Assembly (NCBI GenBank): GCA_027318525.1
Contig: DAHVPA010000008.1
Location: 1 to 20,330, forward strand
Reading direction: 5' to 3'
DNA length: 20,330 bases
DNA from: Candidatus Cloacimonadota bacterium
GTDB taxonomy: Bacteria; Cloacimonadota; Cloacimonadia; Cloacimonadales; Cloacimonadaceae
Shown here: positions 8,035-16,669 of the stretch, one piece after another
Layout: each line of letters starts with the position of its first letter
Position numbering within the stretch: the first letter of the stretch is position 1
Notes under the pieces: model-generated
Database searches by the model: none
Seen by the model: the letters and a program-made list of their open reading frames with translations, nothing else
What the model was told of the DNA's origin: nothing
Made by a program: the position numbers and the translations under genes

Positions 8035-8834
8035 GGCAGGCAATTCTACTTTTGGTCGGGGTCGTGATAATCGGAATATTGATTACAGCTTGCGACCGCA
8101 GGGAACTGAATGTCCCCACCGACCCGTATCAGGTCAGTTCAGACGACGCCAGCAGAGTCCTGGCATTTCAGTATGTCACCCACATCGGGGCAGGTGATTA
8201 TTACCATATCACATTACAGGAAACATCACGGCATAACAGAGATATCAATACAGATGAGGTCACAATCAGTATCGGGGATTCATTAATTACGCTATATTAT
8301 GTAGATTTCGTTCCAATGTTTACAGGTTGGCTCTCCGAGGATGCTCATCTACTAAGTCAGGAACAACAGGTCAATCTCAAGATAAACGACGTCTCCATTG
8401 TAAATACGCTGGTTAAGAAAGTCAACAAGGCAAATGCCGCTTTCCCCGCAACCTATGATTATTTGCTGCCGCTCAATCTCAACTGGGCTGTGGAATCCGG
8501 CAACCAGTATCAATTCGCCAAAGCAGGAGCCTGGTCTAATAATCAAGAGGGAGACTATCATCCCCAGTATGTATACAGCAAACGGATTGCAGCTTATTCC
8601 CGCAGCCACACCTTCCCCTCCAACTGCGTTGATATTTCCGGAACACCTTTGGATGTGATTATATCTTTTGGCGTGGAAGAAGTAAATTACAAAATAGTCG
8701 GGAATACAGCAGTCATGGTGTATCAGGACGAATTAACCGCCTATGCAGCAGGAAAAAGGCAAGAAGCAACCAGGCAATTGGATTTTCAGGCACTGGAGCT
8801 ATACCAAAAAGTGAAAGAGTTGAATAAATCTTGA
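8031..8834 (+). CDS. Predicted lipoprotein of unknown function
   Basis: 267 residues. The N-terminus has one Arg, a hydrophobic stretch (residues 4-18) and a lipobox I-T-A-C with Cys21, so it should be lipidated and anchored in a membrane facing the periplasm or the outside. Residue +2 is Asp, which in E. coli keeps lipoproteins in the inner membrane; that rule may not hold here. The mature part is polar and probably beta-rich, with no family that I recognise. A Shine-Dalgarno GGAGG (8019-8023) lies 7 bases before ATG. The ATGA overlap with the methyltransferase gene indicates coupled translation, although the functions seem unrelated. The next gene, a large secreted protein, starts 109 bases downstream in the same direction. 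Confidence 0.8.
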   Translation: MRQAILLLVGVVIIGILITACDRRELNVPTDPYQVSSDDASRVLAFQYVTHIGAGDYYHITLQETSRHNRDINTDEVTISIGDSLITLYYVDFVPMFTGWLSEDAHLLSQEQQVNLKINDVSIVNTLVKKVNKANAAFPATYDYLLPLNLNWAVESGNQYQFAKAGAWSNNQEGDYHPQYVYSKRIAAYSRSHTFPSNCVDISGTPLDVIISFGVEEVNYKIVGNTAVMVYQDELTAYAAGKRQEATRQLDFQALELYQKVKELNKS

Positions 8835-8943
8835 AGTCAAACTTTTGCAGAATCTTTAAGATATGGCTTGACCAACCTTTTGAACTACAAATTCGGTGGA
8901 AACAAGAATAAAGAGTTTTTAGAAAAAACTGAGAGGATATAAT

Positions 8944-11900
8944 ATGCGTAATTGGTTAATGCTTGTCACACTGCTGACCGGTATTTCGATGTTATCAGCT
9001 ATGGTCATTGAAACAGCTTCCTTCCAGAAATTTATTTACGGTCAGGAACCTGCCTGCCAATATGATAACTGGATTTCCCACCTGGCAGAAAAAGTAGTAA
9101 CTCCAGGTTATAACGTTTACTCGCCCTGGGATAGACAAACCGCAGGATTCGGTGATTTTAATATTCCAACCACAGTGGAAATCAACAACTGGACCACTCT
9201 CATCGATATGTTCCTGGCAGAACAGTGGACAGACGTTGATTCCCTGCTGGTTTTGTATGGTTTCCCCTATCAACTTGTCCGCTTCGAAGATACGGACACA
9301 GGCAGAACTTATTATATGCTGAGAGAAGTTCCGGATGCCAATATGGACGATAACGGAACCCCTGACAATTATGATGATGAACAGGGCGCTTTTGCCTGGG
9401 GCTGGGGACTTTATGTTTATAATCCAAATGGTGACAACCGCACTATTATAACCATCCCACACCCCTGTGATGACTTTATGACACCGGTTTTGGGAACTAT
9501 AGCTTTCCAAACCTGGAACACTGAATTTCTGATGATTGCCGGAGCCGGTAGAGAAGTTCAATGGACAGGAGTGCCGCTCTATACCAATAGTAAATCCCTT
9601 AGCGACCCAACTCGCGTCACTAACCATCCCTTCTATCCCGCTTACACCAAGTTTTGCACAAAAATCAGAAATGAAACCGGCAAACGCGAATTCTCTGCTC
9701 AGTTGCATGCTTATGATACAAATCTGCATCAGGGATTTTCCAGCGTTCAGATTTCTGCCGGATATAATAAGATGTGCCCCAATCTGCCGATCCGTGATCT
9801 TTCCCGTTTCAGGCAGGACCTGATCAATCAAAGCGACTACCTGATGATACCGCAGAATACGATTGGCACCCATAACGATGTTTATATCAACGATTACTAC
9901 ACTGTCCAGTATTCGGTGCATCCCTTTACTTATGACAATGATGGAGAGTTGGTAACGGTTAACGATGTACTGGACTTACCTGCCTATTCACAGAATGTCC
10001 AGATGAACTATACGCTTCAGGGATGGTCGGATTACGATGTGTTTGAGCCCTTCTTTCATGCAGAAATGGATGAACTACCCAATTGCTATGCTCAAACTGA
10101 TAACAACTATAAGTGGTTTTATAACTGGAATACTCAGACACAACGCTGGGAGATGGACCATCTCTTCGATCATACCATTGATTATTATTCATATTGGATA
10201 AACACCATGGCAGGTGTTTTGACACAAACCCTCCAGATGAATGACAATCTCGATCCCCTTCCTCCCTCCAACTTAACTGTTTTTAACCAGTCTTATGACT
10301 ATATCACTTTGCAATGGCAAAAAGCCGACGACTTTGATTTTGATACTTATGAAATCCTTTATTCCACCCAGCCTATCGCCAATGGCACATATTCTATTTA
10401 TTACAGAAACCAGAATTCATATCTGGCAAGCCCGTATTGCGAACAGGTGGATATTACCGGATTAGCTAATTCAGCCCAGTATTATTTCCAAATCAGGGCT
10501 AAGGATAAAAACGGAAATTACTCCACACTTTCCAACGAAGTCACCGGCTACACCAGCCCCGTCAAAATCGTTAATTACAGAGCTATTGGGCTGGATAATC
10601 AAGCTGTCGTTAAGTGGACAGTGGTCAGCCAACTCAACAACCAGGGATTCCGCATTTATCGTTCAGCCAATAACGGTGCTTTTGACCTGATGGATAGTTA
10701 TGCCAACAATCCTGCTCTGGCAGGAGGCAACCCCTCATATCAGTGGAACGATACCACCGTCAGAAACGGCATTGCCTATACTTATAAAATCTCCTGCGTG
10801 AATACAAGCGATGTGGAGTTTTTCCACAATGTCACCTTCACCTGTCACCCCAGAGACTATTATACGCTTTATGTGGGAAGGGAAGACGAAACTATAATCG
10901 ACTCTTTGACCTTCTCAGCTAATCCCAACGCAAGTGCCGGAAACGATAGCGAATATGATATAGTCAAGGCTGCAGCCCCTTCTTCCAGTTATGTATATGG
11001 TGCTTTCTGGGAACAGTATTGGGGTAATAATGGAACTTACCTGCAACAGGAGATTATGGCGGATTTTATCCCGAGCCAGAGTATCAGAACCTGGGCTATC
11101 AGAGTCAAATCCGACCAATTGAACACTCCTCTGGTAATCCGTGTGGACGATACATTCCTGCGATATTCGGAAAAGCTGTATCTGCGGGACAATTCCACCG
11201 GTGCCATGACAAATCTGGAAACAGGGTTATACTCTTTTCAGGTATCCGATACCAACTATAAGAACTTCACTCTATATTGGGGTAACCTGCAACCGGCTCT
11301 CTCCATATCCGCCATCCCCAATCGCGTCTATCAGGGTAACACCGTTCAGACTTTCTATTGGAACTCCACTTATTCATTCCTGGTGGATCACTATGACGTG
11401 TTTATTATGAACGACACTGATAGCATATTGGTTGCCTCCAATCTGCCTAATACCGTTACCAACTATGCTTATACTTTCCCGGGTAATATTACCATGCATA
11501 ACTGCAGATTCTATGTGGATGCTATATCAACTGACGGGCAGCGCATTCGTCAGGTTTCCGGATATCAGTTCGGGATTGTTCCCGTCTTGGTTACATATAA
11601 TCCGGAACCCGGTTTATCCATGCCAGCTAATGTCTTCCCGGGTTCTGCCTTAACAGGTTCTCAGGTTTTCGGAACGGAAGCAAGAGTCTGGACTATGGAT
11701 TCGAACAGTGCTTGGTGGGAAATCTCTCCCTTCAGTTACGGATTGGGTTATTGGGTGGATAAAGTTAATCCTTTTGAGTTCACTTCTTCCGCAGTTATCC
11801 AGCGAGACAGCACCTCATTTGTATTGAGAGCAGGCTGGAACATCGTTCCCAATCCGCATCTCTGTTCTTATCAAATCAAGGATTTGCGGTTCAGGATTAA

Positions 11901-12858
11901 CAACATCTATTATTCCTTTGCAGAGTTTCTTGACCAAAGACTGGTCTCCCCTGCCATCTATGTCTATCGGAACGGAAGCTATGAACTTACAGACGTCATC
12001 TACCCACAGGAGTCATTTCTGATTAAATATTACGGCGCAACTACCCTGGTCTCATCAGTGGTATTTATTCCGTATAACAATGGCGTGTCTATTGCCCGGG
12101 TCAATCCGGAATGGATGCTCAAACTCACTGCAACTCAGGATAACAGCGATAGATACGAACTGTCCATCGGCAGTAATTTCAGAACCACTGATGACTATGA
12201 ATTCCGCTACGATTTACCTGAACCACCTGCCAAGCCTGTAGAGAGTCTGACGAGACTTTACCTCACCAGAACCCATGCGGACTCTCTCTTCCTTGACTTG
12301 AACCTTAATTCGGAATTCCGGAGTCCCTTTGGAACGGTGGAAGAGGAAGAAAAAGTGTGGTCTTTCCGGCTTGAGATTGGAAACACCAACCCTGTTAATT
12401 TCACTGTTGATTCCTCCCTATTCCCTGATAATTATGGAGCCAGTATCAACATCGGAACCTTGATGTATGATATTCAGCACGGTGACAGCTTTGTGCTTAC
12501 ACCAACCCAGTCAGGCATCCTGAATGGGCAGATTGTGGTTCATAACTACTTCACCGGCAATGCAGATGAAACAGCTGCAACCCTGATCAGTGGAGTAAAC
12601 GTCTATCCCAATCCATTCCGTGGTCAATCCAATCTGGCATTCAAATTGGCAAAGAATGCTTCAGCTCAGGTTGATATCTATAATATCAAGGGACAACAAA
12701 TCAGAACTTTGTATAATGGAAGCCTGAAAAGCGGGATAAACCGGATTGCCTGGAATGGCACTGACGATAACGGAAAAGCTACCGGAACCGGTATCTACTT
12801 TGCCCGTATCCAATCCCAGGGAATGGTCAAAACTGTAAAAATGATGCTGATTAAATAG
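8944..12858 (+). CDS. Large secreted multidomain protein with FN3 domains and C-terminal sorting domain
   Basis: 1,304 residues. Residues 1-19 form a signal peptide (cleavage plausible near LSA-M). Residues about 60-420 form a Trp/Tyr/Asp-rich domain with a His/Asp pattern (IPHPCDD 171-177, AGAGREV 199/201-205, DPTRVTNHPF 221-230, AQLHAYD 252-258) that suggests a metal-dependent hydrolase. A fibronectin III domain covers about 439-537, and a second FN3-like domain follows from 540 to about 650 with the V-x-W-T...NNQGFRIYRS pattern. Beta-rich regions fill 660-1200, including a GLGYWV/RAGWNIVPNPH segment. Residues about 1215-1304 are a FlgD-like/Por sorting domain (VYPNPF 1220-1225, WNGTDDNGKATGTGIYFARI, final KMMLIK). 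In FCB bacteria such tails direct type IX secretion or surface attachment. GAGAGG lies 7 bases before ATG. Overall catalytic function is unproven. Confidence 0.85.
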   Translation: MRNWLMLVTLLTGISMLSAMVIETASFQKFIYGQEPACQYDNWISHLAEKVVTPGYNVYSPWDRQTAGFGDFNIPTTVEINNWTTLIDMFLAEQWTDVDSLLVLYGFPYQLVRFEDTDTGRTYYMLREVPDANMDDNGTPDNYDDEQGAFAWGWGLYVYNPNGDNRTIITIPHPCDDFMTPVLGTIAFQTWNTEFLMIAGAGREVQWTGVPLYTNSKSLSDPTRVTNHPFYPAYTKFCTKIRNETGKREFSAQLHAYDTNLHQGFSSVQISAGYNKMCPNLPIRDLSRFRQDLINQSDYLMIPQNTIGTHNDVYINDYYTVQYSVHPFTYDNDGELVTVNDVLDLPAYSQNVQMNYTLQGWSDYDVFEPFFHAEMDELPNCYAQTDNNYKWFYNWNTQTQRWEMDHLFDHTIDYYSYWINTMAGVLTQTLQMNDNLDPLPPSNLTVFNQSYDYITLQWQKADDFDFDTYEILYSTQPIANGTYSIYYRNQNSYLASPYCEQVDITGLANSAQYYFQIRAKDKNGNYSTLSNEVTGYTSPVKIVNYRAIGLDNQAVVKWTVVSQLNNQGFRIYRSANNGAFDLMDSYANNPALAGGNPSYQWNDTTVRNGIAYTYKISCVNTSDVEFFHNVTFTCHPRDYYTLYVGREDETIIDSLTFSANPNASAGNDSEYDIVKAAAPSSSYVYGAFWEQYWGNNGTYLQQEIMADFIPSQSIRTWAIRVKSDQLNTPLVIRVDDTFLRYSEKLYLRDNSTGAMTNLETGLYSFQVSDTNYKNFTLYWGNLQPALSISAIPNRVYQGNTVQTFYWNSTYSFLVDHYDVFIMNDTDSILVASNLPNTVTNYAYTFPGNITMHNCRFYVDAISTDGQRIRQVSGYQFGIVPVLVTYNPEPGLSMPANVFPGSALTGSQVFGTEARVWTMDSNSAWWEISPFSYGLGYWVDKVNPFEFTSSAVIQRDSTSFVLRAGWNIVPNPHLCSYQIKDLRFRINNIYYSFAEFLDQRLVSPAIYVYRNGSYELTDVIYPQESFLIKYYGATTLVSSVVFIPYNNGVSIARVNPEWMLKLTATQDNSDRYELSIGSNFRTTDDYEFRYDLPEPPAKPVESLTRLYLTRTHADSLFLDLNLNSEFRSPFGTVEEEEKVWSFRLEIGNTNPVNFTVDSSLFPDNYGASINIGTLMYDIQHGDSFVLTPTQSGILNGQIVVHNYFTGNADETAATLISGVNVYPNPFRGQSNLAFKLAKNASAQVDIYNIKGQQIRTLYNGSLKSGINRIAWNGTDDNGKATGTGIYFARIQSQGMVKTVKMMLIK

Positions 12859-12875
12859 CATATAATGAGCAAAAG

Positions 12876-12906
12876 AAAAGCGGTGGAATCATCCACCGCT
12901 TTTTTG
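12876..12906. terminator. Bidirectional rho-independent terminator between convergent genes
   Basis: A perfect 12-bp stem (arms 12876-12887 and 12892-12903, GC-rich core GCGGTGGA/TCCACCGC) with a 4-base ATCA loop. The plus strand continues in six Ts from 12900. The minus strand reads into CTTTTCTTTT. It lies between the ends of the 1,304-aa protein gene and the outer-membrane barrel gene and can serve both. Confidence 0.93.
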
Positions 12907-12921
12907 TTTGGTAAGATTTGT

Positions 12922-14061
12922 TTAGAATTCGGCTTTAAGCAATCCGCCCAGCATGTAAACCATGTTGCCGTCGGCACCAATGCCTTCCCATCTGTCACCG
13001 GTCTGACCAACAGCCAGAACAGGATTGAAGGTAAGCATATCAAGAACTTTGTAGTTCATGCCAACGTTAAGTTCCATACCGATGGGATCGTCAGCGGTAG
13101 CCATACCGAGGGCGCCGTAAACTTCCATCTGTTCATTTACAGGATAGGCAGCAGTTCCGACGATGGACATGTAGGATTCACCCCAGTTATAGTCGCTGGA
13201 AATCTGCACTCCATCATAGGGAAGCTGATTGCCAAACAGGTAAAGACCATTCACATAGTAAGAAGACAGGGTGTTGATTCCATCTTCTGTTACCATGAGG
13301 AAATCCGCGCCAAGCTTGACACCGAGGTCAAATTCAGCTTTGGCAGCGAAGGCAATACCCATAGCACTGTCATCAGCATAGTAATCTTCATTATACATCT
13401 GCTGGTTGATAACGGCTGTCAGGTCCAGTTTTACGGGTTCGAAATTCAGCATGAAATAAGGAATCACCCAGATGTCTGCTGTATGGTCATCATGATTCTG
13501 ACCGAACATAGCAGTTACACCCCAATCGACCGGTGTTTTGAACATGAAGTTTGCAAATGCGACGTGGGCGTCATCAAGCTTATTGACTGCGCCTTCATCG
13601 TATTTTATAAAACCGAGTTCCATGGGAATGCCTGCGACGTTCATATCAGCTGTGATGCCTGAGAAATAGTCATCCAGGACAAGACTGCGATGATCGTACC
13701 AGTATTGCTGGCCTAAACGAACCTTCATATCCATCCAATTCATCTGATAATCAAGATACAGTTCGCGGGTTTCAAGGTCAGGGGCTTGATTGCCAAAGTC
13801 ACTCCATTGGATATCTCCAACTTCTGTGGTCCAGGTTACACCAAGTTTGTCTGCAAGTTTGGCAGCAAGGTCAAAGCGCAGACGATTGTCAAACCAGCCA
13901 CCATCATTCTCAAATGCATCATTGTTCATGATTGCACGAGTTCTGAATTCACCGCCATAGGATAAATCCAAGTCACTCTTTAATTCCGAGGGAGTAAGGT
14001 GACTTGCCATTAACAGTGACACGAAGAGTAAGGGTAACACTACAAGTAGTATTTTTTTCAT
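12922..14061 (-). CDS. Predicted outer-membrane beta-barrel (porin-like) protein
   Basis: 379 residues. The signal peptide covers residues 1-19 (KK then a Leu/Val-rich core, LLMA|SH). The rest alternates polar and hydrophobic residues in short strands (for example GGEFRTRAI, NRLRFDLAAKLA, YLDYQMNW, MKVRLGQQYW) and ends in Phe (LLKAEF), the usual C-terminal signal for barrel insertion. It is Asp/Glu- and Met-rich. It resembles alginate-type or general porins of FCB bacteria, but I cannot assign a substrate. A strong Shine-Dalgarno AGGAGG (14068-14073) lies 6 bases before ATG, and a good terminator follows the stop. The gap of 71 bases to the upstream dehydrogenase gene contains a possible promoter, so it may be transcribed alone and strongly. 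Confidence 0.8.
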   Translation of the reverse strand: MKKILLVVLPLLFVSLLMASHLTPSELKSDLDLSYGGEFRTRAIMNNDAFENDGGWFDNRLRFDLAAKLADKLGVTWTTEVGDIQWSDFGNQAPDLETRELYLDYQMNWMDMKVRLGQQYWYDHRSLVLDDYFSGITADMNVAGIPMELGFIKYDEGAVNKLDDAHVAFANFMFKTPVDWGVTAMFGQNHDDHTADIWVIPYFMLNFEPVKLDLTAVINQQMYNEDYYADDSAMGIAFAAKAEFDLGVKLGADFLMVTEDGINTLSSYYVNGLYLFGNQLPYDGVQISSDYNWGESYMSIVGTAAYPVNEQMEVYGALGMATADDPIGMELNVGMNYKVLDMLTFNPVLAVGQTGDRWEGIGADGNMVYMLGGLLKAEF

Positions 14062-14067
14062 TCCATA

Positions 14068-14073
14068 CCTCCT
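14068..14073 (-). promoter_or_regulatory. Strong ribosome binding site of the barrel protein gene
   Basis: AGGAGG on the minus strand, 6 bases before ATG, one of the best matches to the 16S rRNA tail in the window. It supports high expression, as expected for an abundant outer-membrane protein. Confidence 0.75.
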
Positions 14074-14090
14074 GGAAATCTATGAGACCA

Positions 14091-14119
14091 TAACTACAAG
14101 GGGTATAGAAGTTTGTCAA
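14091..14119 (-). promoter_or_regulatory. Possible promoter of the barrel protein gene
   Basis: Minus strand TTGACA (14114-14119), a 17-base spacer, then TAGTTA (14091-14096), a weak -10. It lies in the 71-base gap between the dehydrogenase stop and the barrel gene. The -35 is perfect and the -10 poor, so this is tentative. Confidence 0.3.
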
Positions 14120-14132
14120 TTTATTTTTTTAA

Positions 14133-15221
14133 TCAGAGGTCAATAATATGCAGTCCCAAAGCTTGTTGCATCACTAATATGTCTTTTTGCAGATTGGGGA
14201 TTAGTGGTATACCTTGTTGTCTAACAATAAGTTCTGAATAATATTCTTTCTCGCCTGCAACGTAGATATTTTGTTTTCCGGGTGCGATTTGCGATGCCTT
14301 GATTTGTTGCAAGATTTCGGTTGTCGTCCGTTTGAAATCATCCAGTTCAACAAAGAAATCAATGTTGATTGCAAGAAAAAAGTGCCCCAATTTATAAGGT
14401 GCCGGGTTACCGTTTGCGTCAGTGCCATGTAATCCGGAAAGGAAGCTGCCATTCTGAAGGGCTGCTGAAAGCAGTTCCACCATCACGGAGAGTCCGTAGC
14501 CTTTGTGACTGCCTGTGATTTCTTCAGCTCCTCCTATGGGCAAAAGGGATGCCTTCATGCTGACCAAATCCCTGAGCAGTTGTTTGGTATCGGTATATGG
14601 TTCGTTATCAAGGTCGATTGCCCAGCCTTCCGGAGTTTCCTTCTCTTCTCTATCCAGGACTTCGATCTTACCCCTTTGTGTGATGGAAGTTGCAGCATCA
14701 TATATATAGGGATATGGCAAGTTGGTAGGAGCACCGAAGCAGATGGGATTAGTCCCGAGAATGGGAGCCACTCCATTCGTCGGACAAACCGAAGGGCGGG
14801 CATTGGTAAAGGTCATACCAATCATATCCTGTTCAGCAGCCATTTTGGCATAATATCCGCAGATTCCATAATGGGTGGAATTACGCACTGCCACCGCTCC
14901 CAAACCAAATTTCCCTGCTTTATCAATGGCGGTCTGCATTGCTTTATGACCTATTACGTGACCCATGCCGTGGTTTCCGTCCCAAACTGCTGTTGCAGCC
15001 TTGTCTCTGATAACGTCAATAACCGTCTGAGGTTTCTGCACCCCAAGCTTAATCCGGTCATAATACATCTTCAAGCGTCCTATGCCGTGTGATTCAATTC
15101 CTCTCAAGTCAGACGCAATCAACACATCGGCACAAATGCGTGCATCAGCATCAGGAACACCCAATCTGACAAAGACCTCAAGCATCAGCTGATAAGCCTG
15201 TTCCACCGGGAGATAAAGCAT
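14133..15221 (-). CDS. Ldh_2-family malate/L-lactate/ureidoglycolate-type NAD(P)-dependent dehydrogenase
   Basis: 362 residues, the usual length of the Ldh_2 (YlbC/AllD/YiaK) family. These cytoplasmic enzymes interconvert 2-hydroxy- and 2-oxoacids with NAD(P)H. Family landmarks are visible: SHG at 44-46 followed by IGRL, DGNHGMGHVIG at 81-91, the catalytic-His region RNSTHYGICGYYA (His117), GTNP at 156-159, and HKGYGLSVMVELLS at 239-252. The substrate (malate, lactate, ureidoglycolate, diketogulonate or sulfolactate) cannot be told from sequence. AGGAG overlaps the end of the upstream decarboxylase gene and lies 8 bases before ATG; the intergenic gap is only 11 bases. The two are therefore an operon, decarboxylase first. 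A barrel protein gene follows in the same direction. Confidence 0.9.
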   Translation of the reverse strand: MLYLPVEQAYQLMLEVFVRLGVPDADARICADVLIASDLRGIESHGIGRLKMYYDRIKLGVQKPQTVIDVIRDKAATAVWDGNHGMGHVIGHKAMQTAIDKAGKFGLGAVAVRNSTHYGICGYYAKMAAEQDMIGMTFTNARPSVCPTNGVAPILGTNPICFGAPTNLPYPYIYDAATSITQRGKIEVLDREEKETPEGWAIDLDNEPYTDTKQLLRDLVSMKASLLPIGGAEEITGSHKGYGLSVMVELLSAALQNGSFLSGLHGTDANGNPAPYKLGHFFLAINIDFFVELDDFKRTTTEILQQIKASQIAPGKQNIYVAGEKEYYSELIVRQQGIPLIPNLQKDILVMQQALGLHIIDL

Positions 15222-15232
15222 ACTCTTTTCTC

Positions 15233-16408
15233 CTATTTCATGATGTGAGATTTCAGGGGCGGGAAACCGTTGAAGTTGACTGAACTATAGCTCTGGGTAT
15301 AAGCTCCTGTCGTGAAGATATAAGCCCTATCACCTGGAGTTATGGTTTCTGGTAAATAGTATTTATAATGCTCATAGAGTATATCCATGCTGTCGCAGGT
15401 GGGTCCTGCCAGGATGATTTCTTCCCGCATGCCTTCTTTATCAACGAATATCGGGAATTTGATGGATTCATCTATCGTTTCAATCAACCCGCCGAATTTG
15501 CCCACATCAAGGTAAACCCAATCATAAATATTGTTTTTTGATTTTTTGGAGACAAGGATGATTTCACTGACAATAACTCCCGCATCAGCCACCAGTGAGC
15601 GTCCGGGTTCGAGAATAATCTGCGGAATATCATCACCAAAGTCGTCTTGCAAAAAGCGTAGGATTTCCGAGGAATACTGCTCCAAGTCCAGGGTAGGGTC
15701 CACATAGTTTGCAGGGAAACCACCTCCGATGTTTATCATCTGCAATTCTATCCCCTGTTCAGCCACAGCGTCAAACAGATACTTACAGCGTGCCACAGCG
15801 TCATCCCACTGCCCTATATCACGTTGTTGTGAACCTACATGAAAGGATATTCCCCAAGGGATGAGACCCATGTCAACAGAATCCAGAATCAGGTTGTAAA
15901 TCATATCGGGATGTGAGCCAAATTTGCGGGAAAGCGGCCAGTCAGCACCTGTGCCTTCTGTCAGGATACGAAAGAAGACCTTGGAGCCGGGAGCATATTT
16001 AGCCAGATTTTTGAGGTCATATTCGGAATCGGTGGCGAACAGCTCCACTCCGTGCTTAAAAAAGTATTCGATATCCTGTTTTTTCTTTATAGTATTGCCA
16101 TAACTCACTCTTTTGGGAGAAATACCCAAAGCCAGCAACTGGTCCAATTCATAGCGGGAAGCGACGTCGAAGTTGGATCCCAATTCATAGAGCATATTGA
16201 TGATTTCGTTATTGGGATTTGCTTTCATGGCATAGTATATCTGGGCATAAGGCAGGCATTTGTTCAGCTCCAGATATCTATTCCTGATGACTTCCAAATC
16301 GACCACCAAAACAGGGGTTTCCATGTCTTTGGTAATATCTTTCAGATGGTTGAATCTTTCGCGGCTGATGAAGCGCTCCAGAGGGAAGTGATATGGTTCC
16401 TTATACAT
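15233..16408 (-). CDS. Fold-III PLP-dependent amino acid decarboxylase (ornithine/lysine decarboxylase type)
   Basis: 391 residues with the chosen start. The alanine-racemase-like barrel carries the PLP lysine in YYAMKANP (Lys62), SFHVGSQ (His190), the phosphate-binding GGGFP (228-232) and EPGR (267-270). The C-terminal part holds GPTCDSMD (Cys338-Asp339) and GAYTQSYSS (Tyr370), as in eukaryotic-type ornithine decarboxylases. It probably forms a diamine (putrescine or cadaverine) by decarboxylation. Diaminopimelate and carboxynorspermidine decarboxylases share the fold, but the Cys-Asp motif favours ornithine/lysine. I prefer ATG 16408 over a TTG six codons upstream (16426), because AAGGA (16415-16419) lies 6 bases before the ATG and would fall inside the longer frame. 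It is the first gene of an operon with the Ldh_2 dehydrogenase. Confidence 0.88.
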   Translation of the reverse strand: MYKEPYHFPLERFISRERFNHLKDITKDMETPVLVVDLEVIRNRYLELNKCLPYAQIYYAMKANPNNEIINMLYELGSNFDVASRYELDQLLALGISPKRVSYGNTIKKKQDIEYFFKHGVELFATDSEYDLKNLAKYAPGSKVFFRILTEGTGADWPLSRKFGSHPDMIYNLILDSVDMGLIPWGISFHVGSQQRDIGQWDDAVARCKYLFDAVAEQGIELQMINIGGGFPANYVDPTLDLEQYSSEILRFLQDDFGDDIPQIILEPGRSLVADAGVIVSEIILVSKKSKNNIYDWVYLDVGKFGGLIETIDESIKFPIFVDKEGMREEIILAGPTCDSMDILYEHYKYYLPETITPGDRAYIFTTGAYTQSYSSVNFNGFPPLKSHIMK

Positions 16409-16458
16409 AATGCTTCCTTTTTTCAATAAAATCAGTGCTGTTGCCAGACTCCTGTGAC

Positions 16459-16487
16459 TGCATATCTGAAAGATTGGCTGATGTCAA
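16459..16487 (-). promoter_or_regulatory. Likely promoter of the decarboxylase-dehydrogenase operon
   Basis: Minus strand TTGACA (16482-16487), a 17-base spacer and TATGCA (16459-16464). The -35 is perfect and the -10 shares TAT. Transcription would start near 16452, leaving about 44 bases of leader before ATG 16408. Confidence 0.45.
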
Positions 16488-16557
16488 ATAAAATCAATGT
16501 AAATGGTCCATCAATTCTGTTTCCGTCAAAACCCGGTGCTCTTTTCGGGAGCAAGTC

Positions 16558-16602
16558 TTGCAGAGGGTTTTCTGAGACTTAGTCTCTGAAAAGTCTCTGC
16601 AA
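16558..16602 (+). repeat. Intergenic hairpin repeat, copy B (inverted relative to copy A)
   Basis: A 45-base imperfect inverted repeat whose inner 39 bases (16563-16601) are the reverse complement of 6784-6822 with three mismatches. Pairing runs TTGCAGAG/CTCTGCAA (8 bp), then TTTTC/GAAAA (5 bp), then GAGACT/AGTCTC (6 bp) around a single central T, interrupted by GG/GT and T/T mismatches. It has no T-run and lies between the decarboxylase promoter and tRNA-Leu, so it is not an ordinary terminator. The 302 bases from 16409 to 16710 otherwise hold only the two candidate promoters. Confidence 0.85.
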
Positions 16603-16669
16603 ACCCTGGGGGTGATTTGAGACTGTGCTGGGATTAAACTAATGAACTGAAGGCTGACATAATTTATGC

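Noticed and set aside
8911..8929. AT-only hairpin (AGTTTTT/AAAAACT) before the 1,304-aa gene
   Set aside because: Seven mostly A-T pairs are expected by chance in AT-rich leaders and no further signal supports it.
8995..9921. 308-codon minus-strand open frame
   Set aside because: Antisense to the well-supported 1,304-aa secreted protein gene, with no ribosome site or recognisable motif.
12865..13662. 265-codon plus-strand open frame
   Set aside because: It lies opposite the barrel protein gene, starts inside the bidirectional terminator, has no ribosome site and a composition typical of antisense frames.
14505..15092. 195-codon plus-strand open frame
   Set aside because: Antisense to the Ldh_2 dehydrogenase gene; the dehydrogenase motifs are in the other strand.
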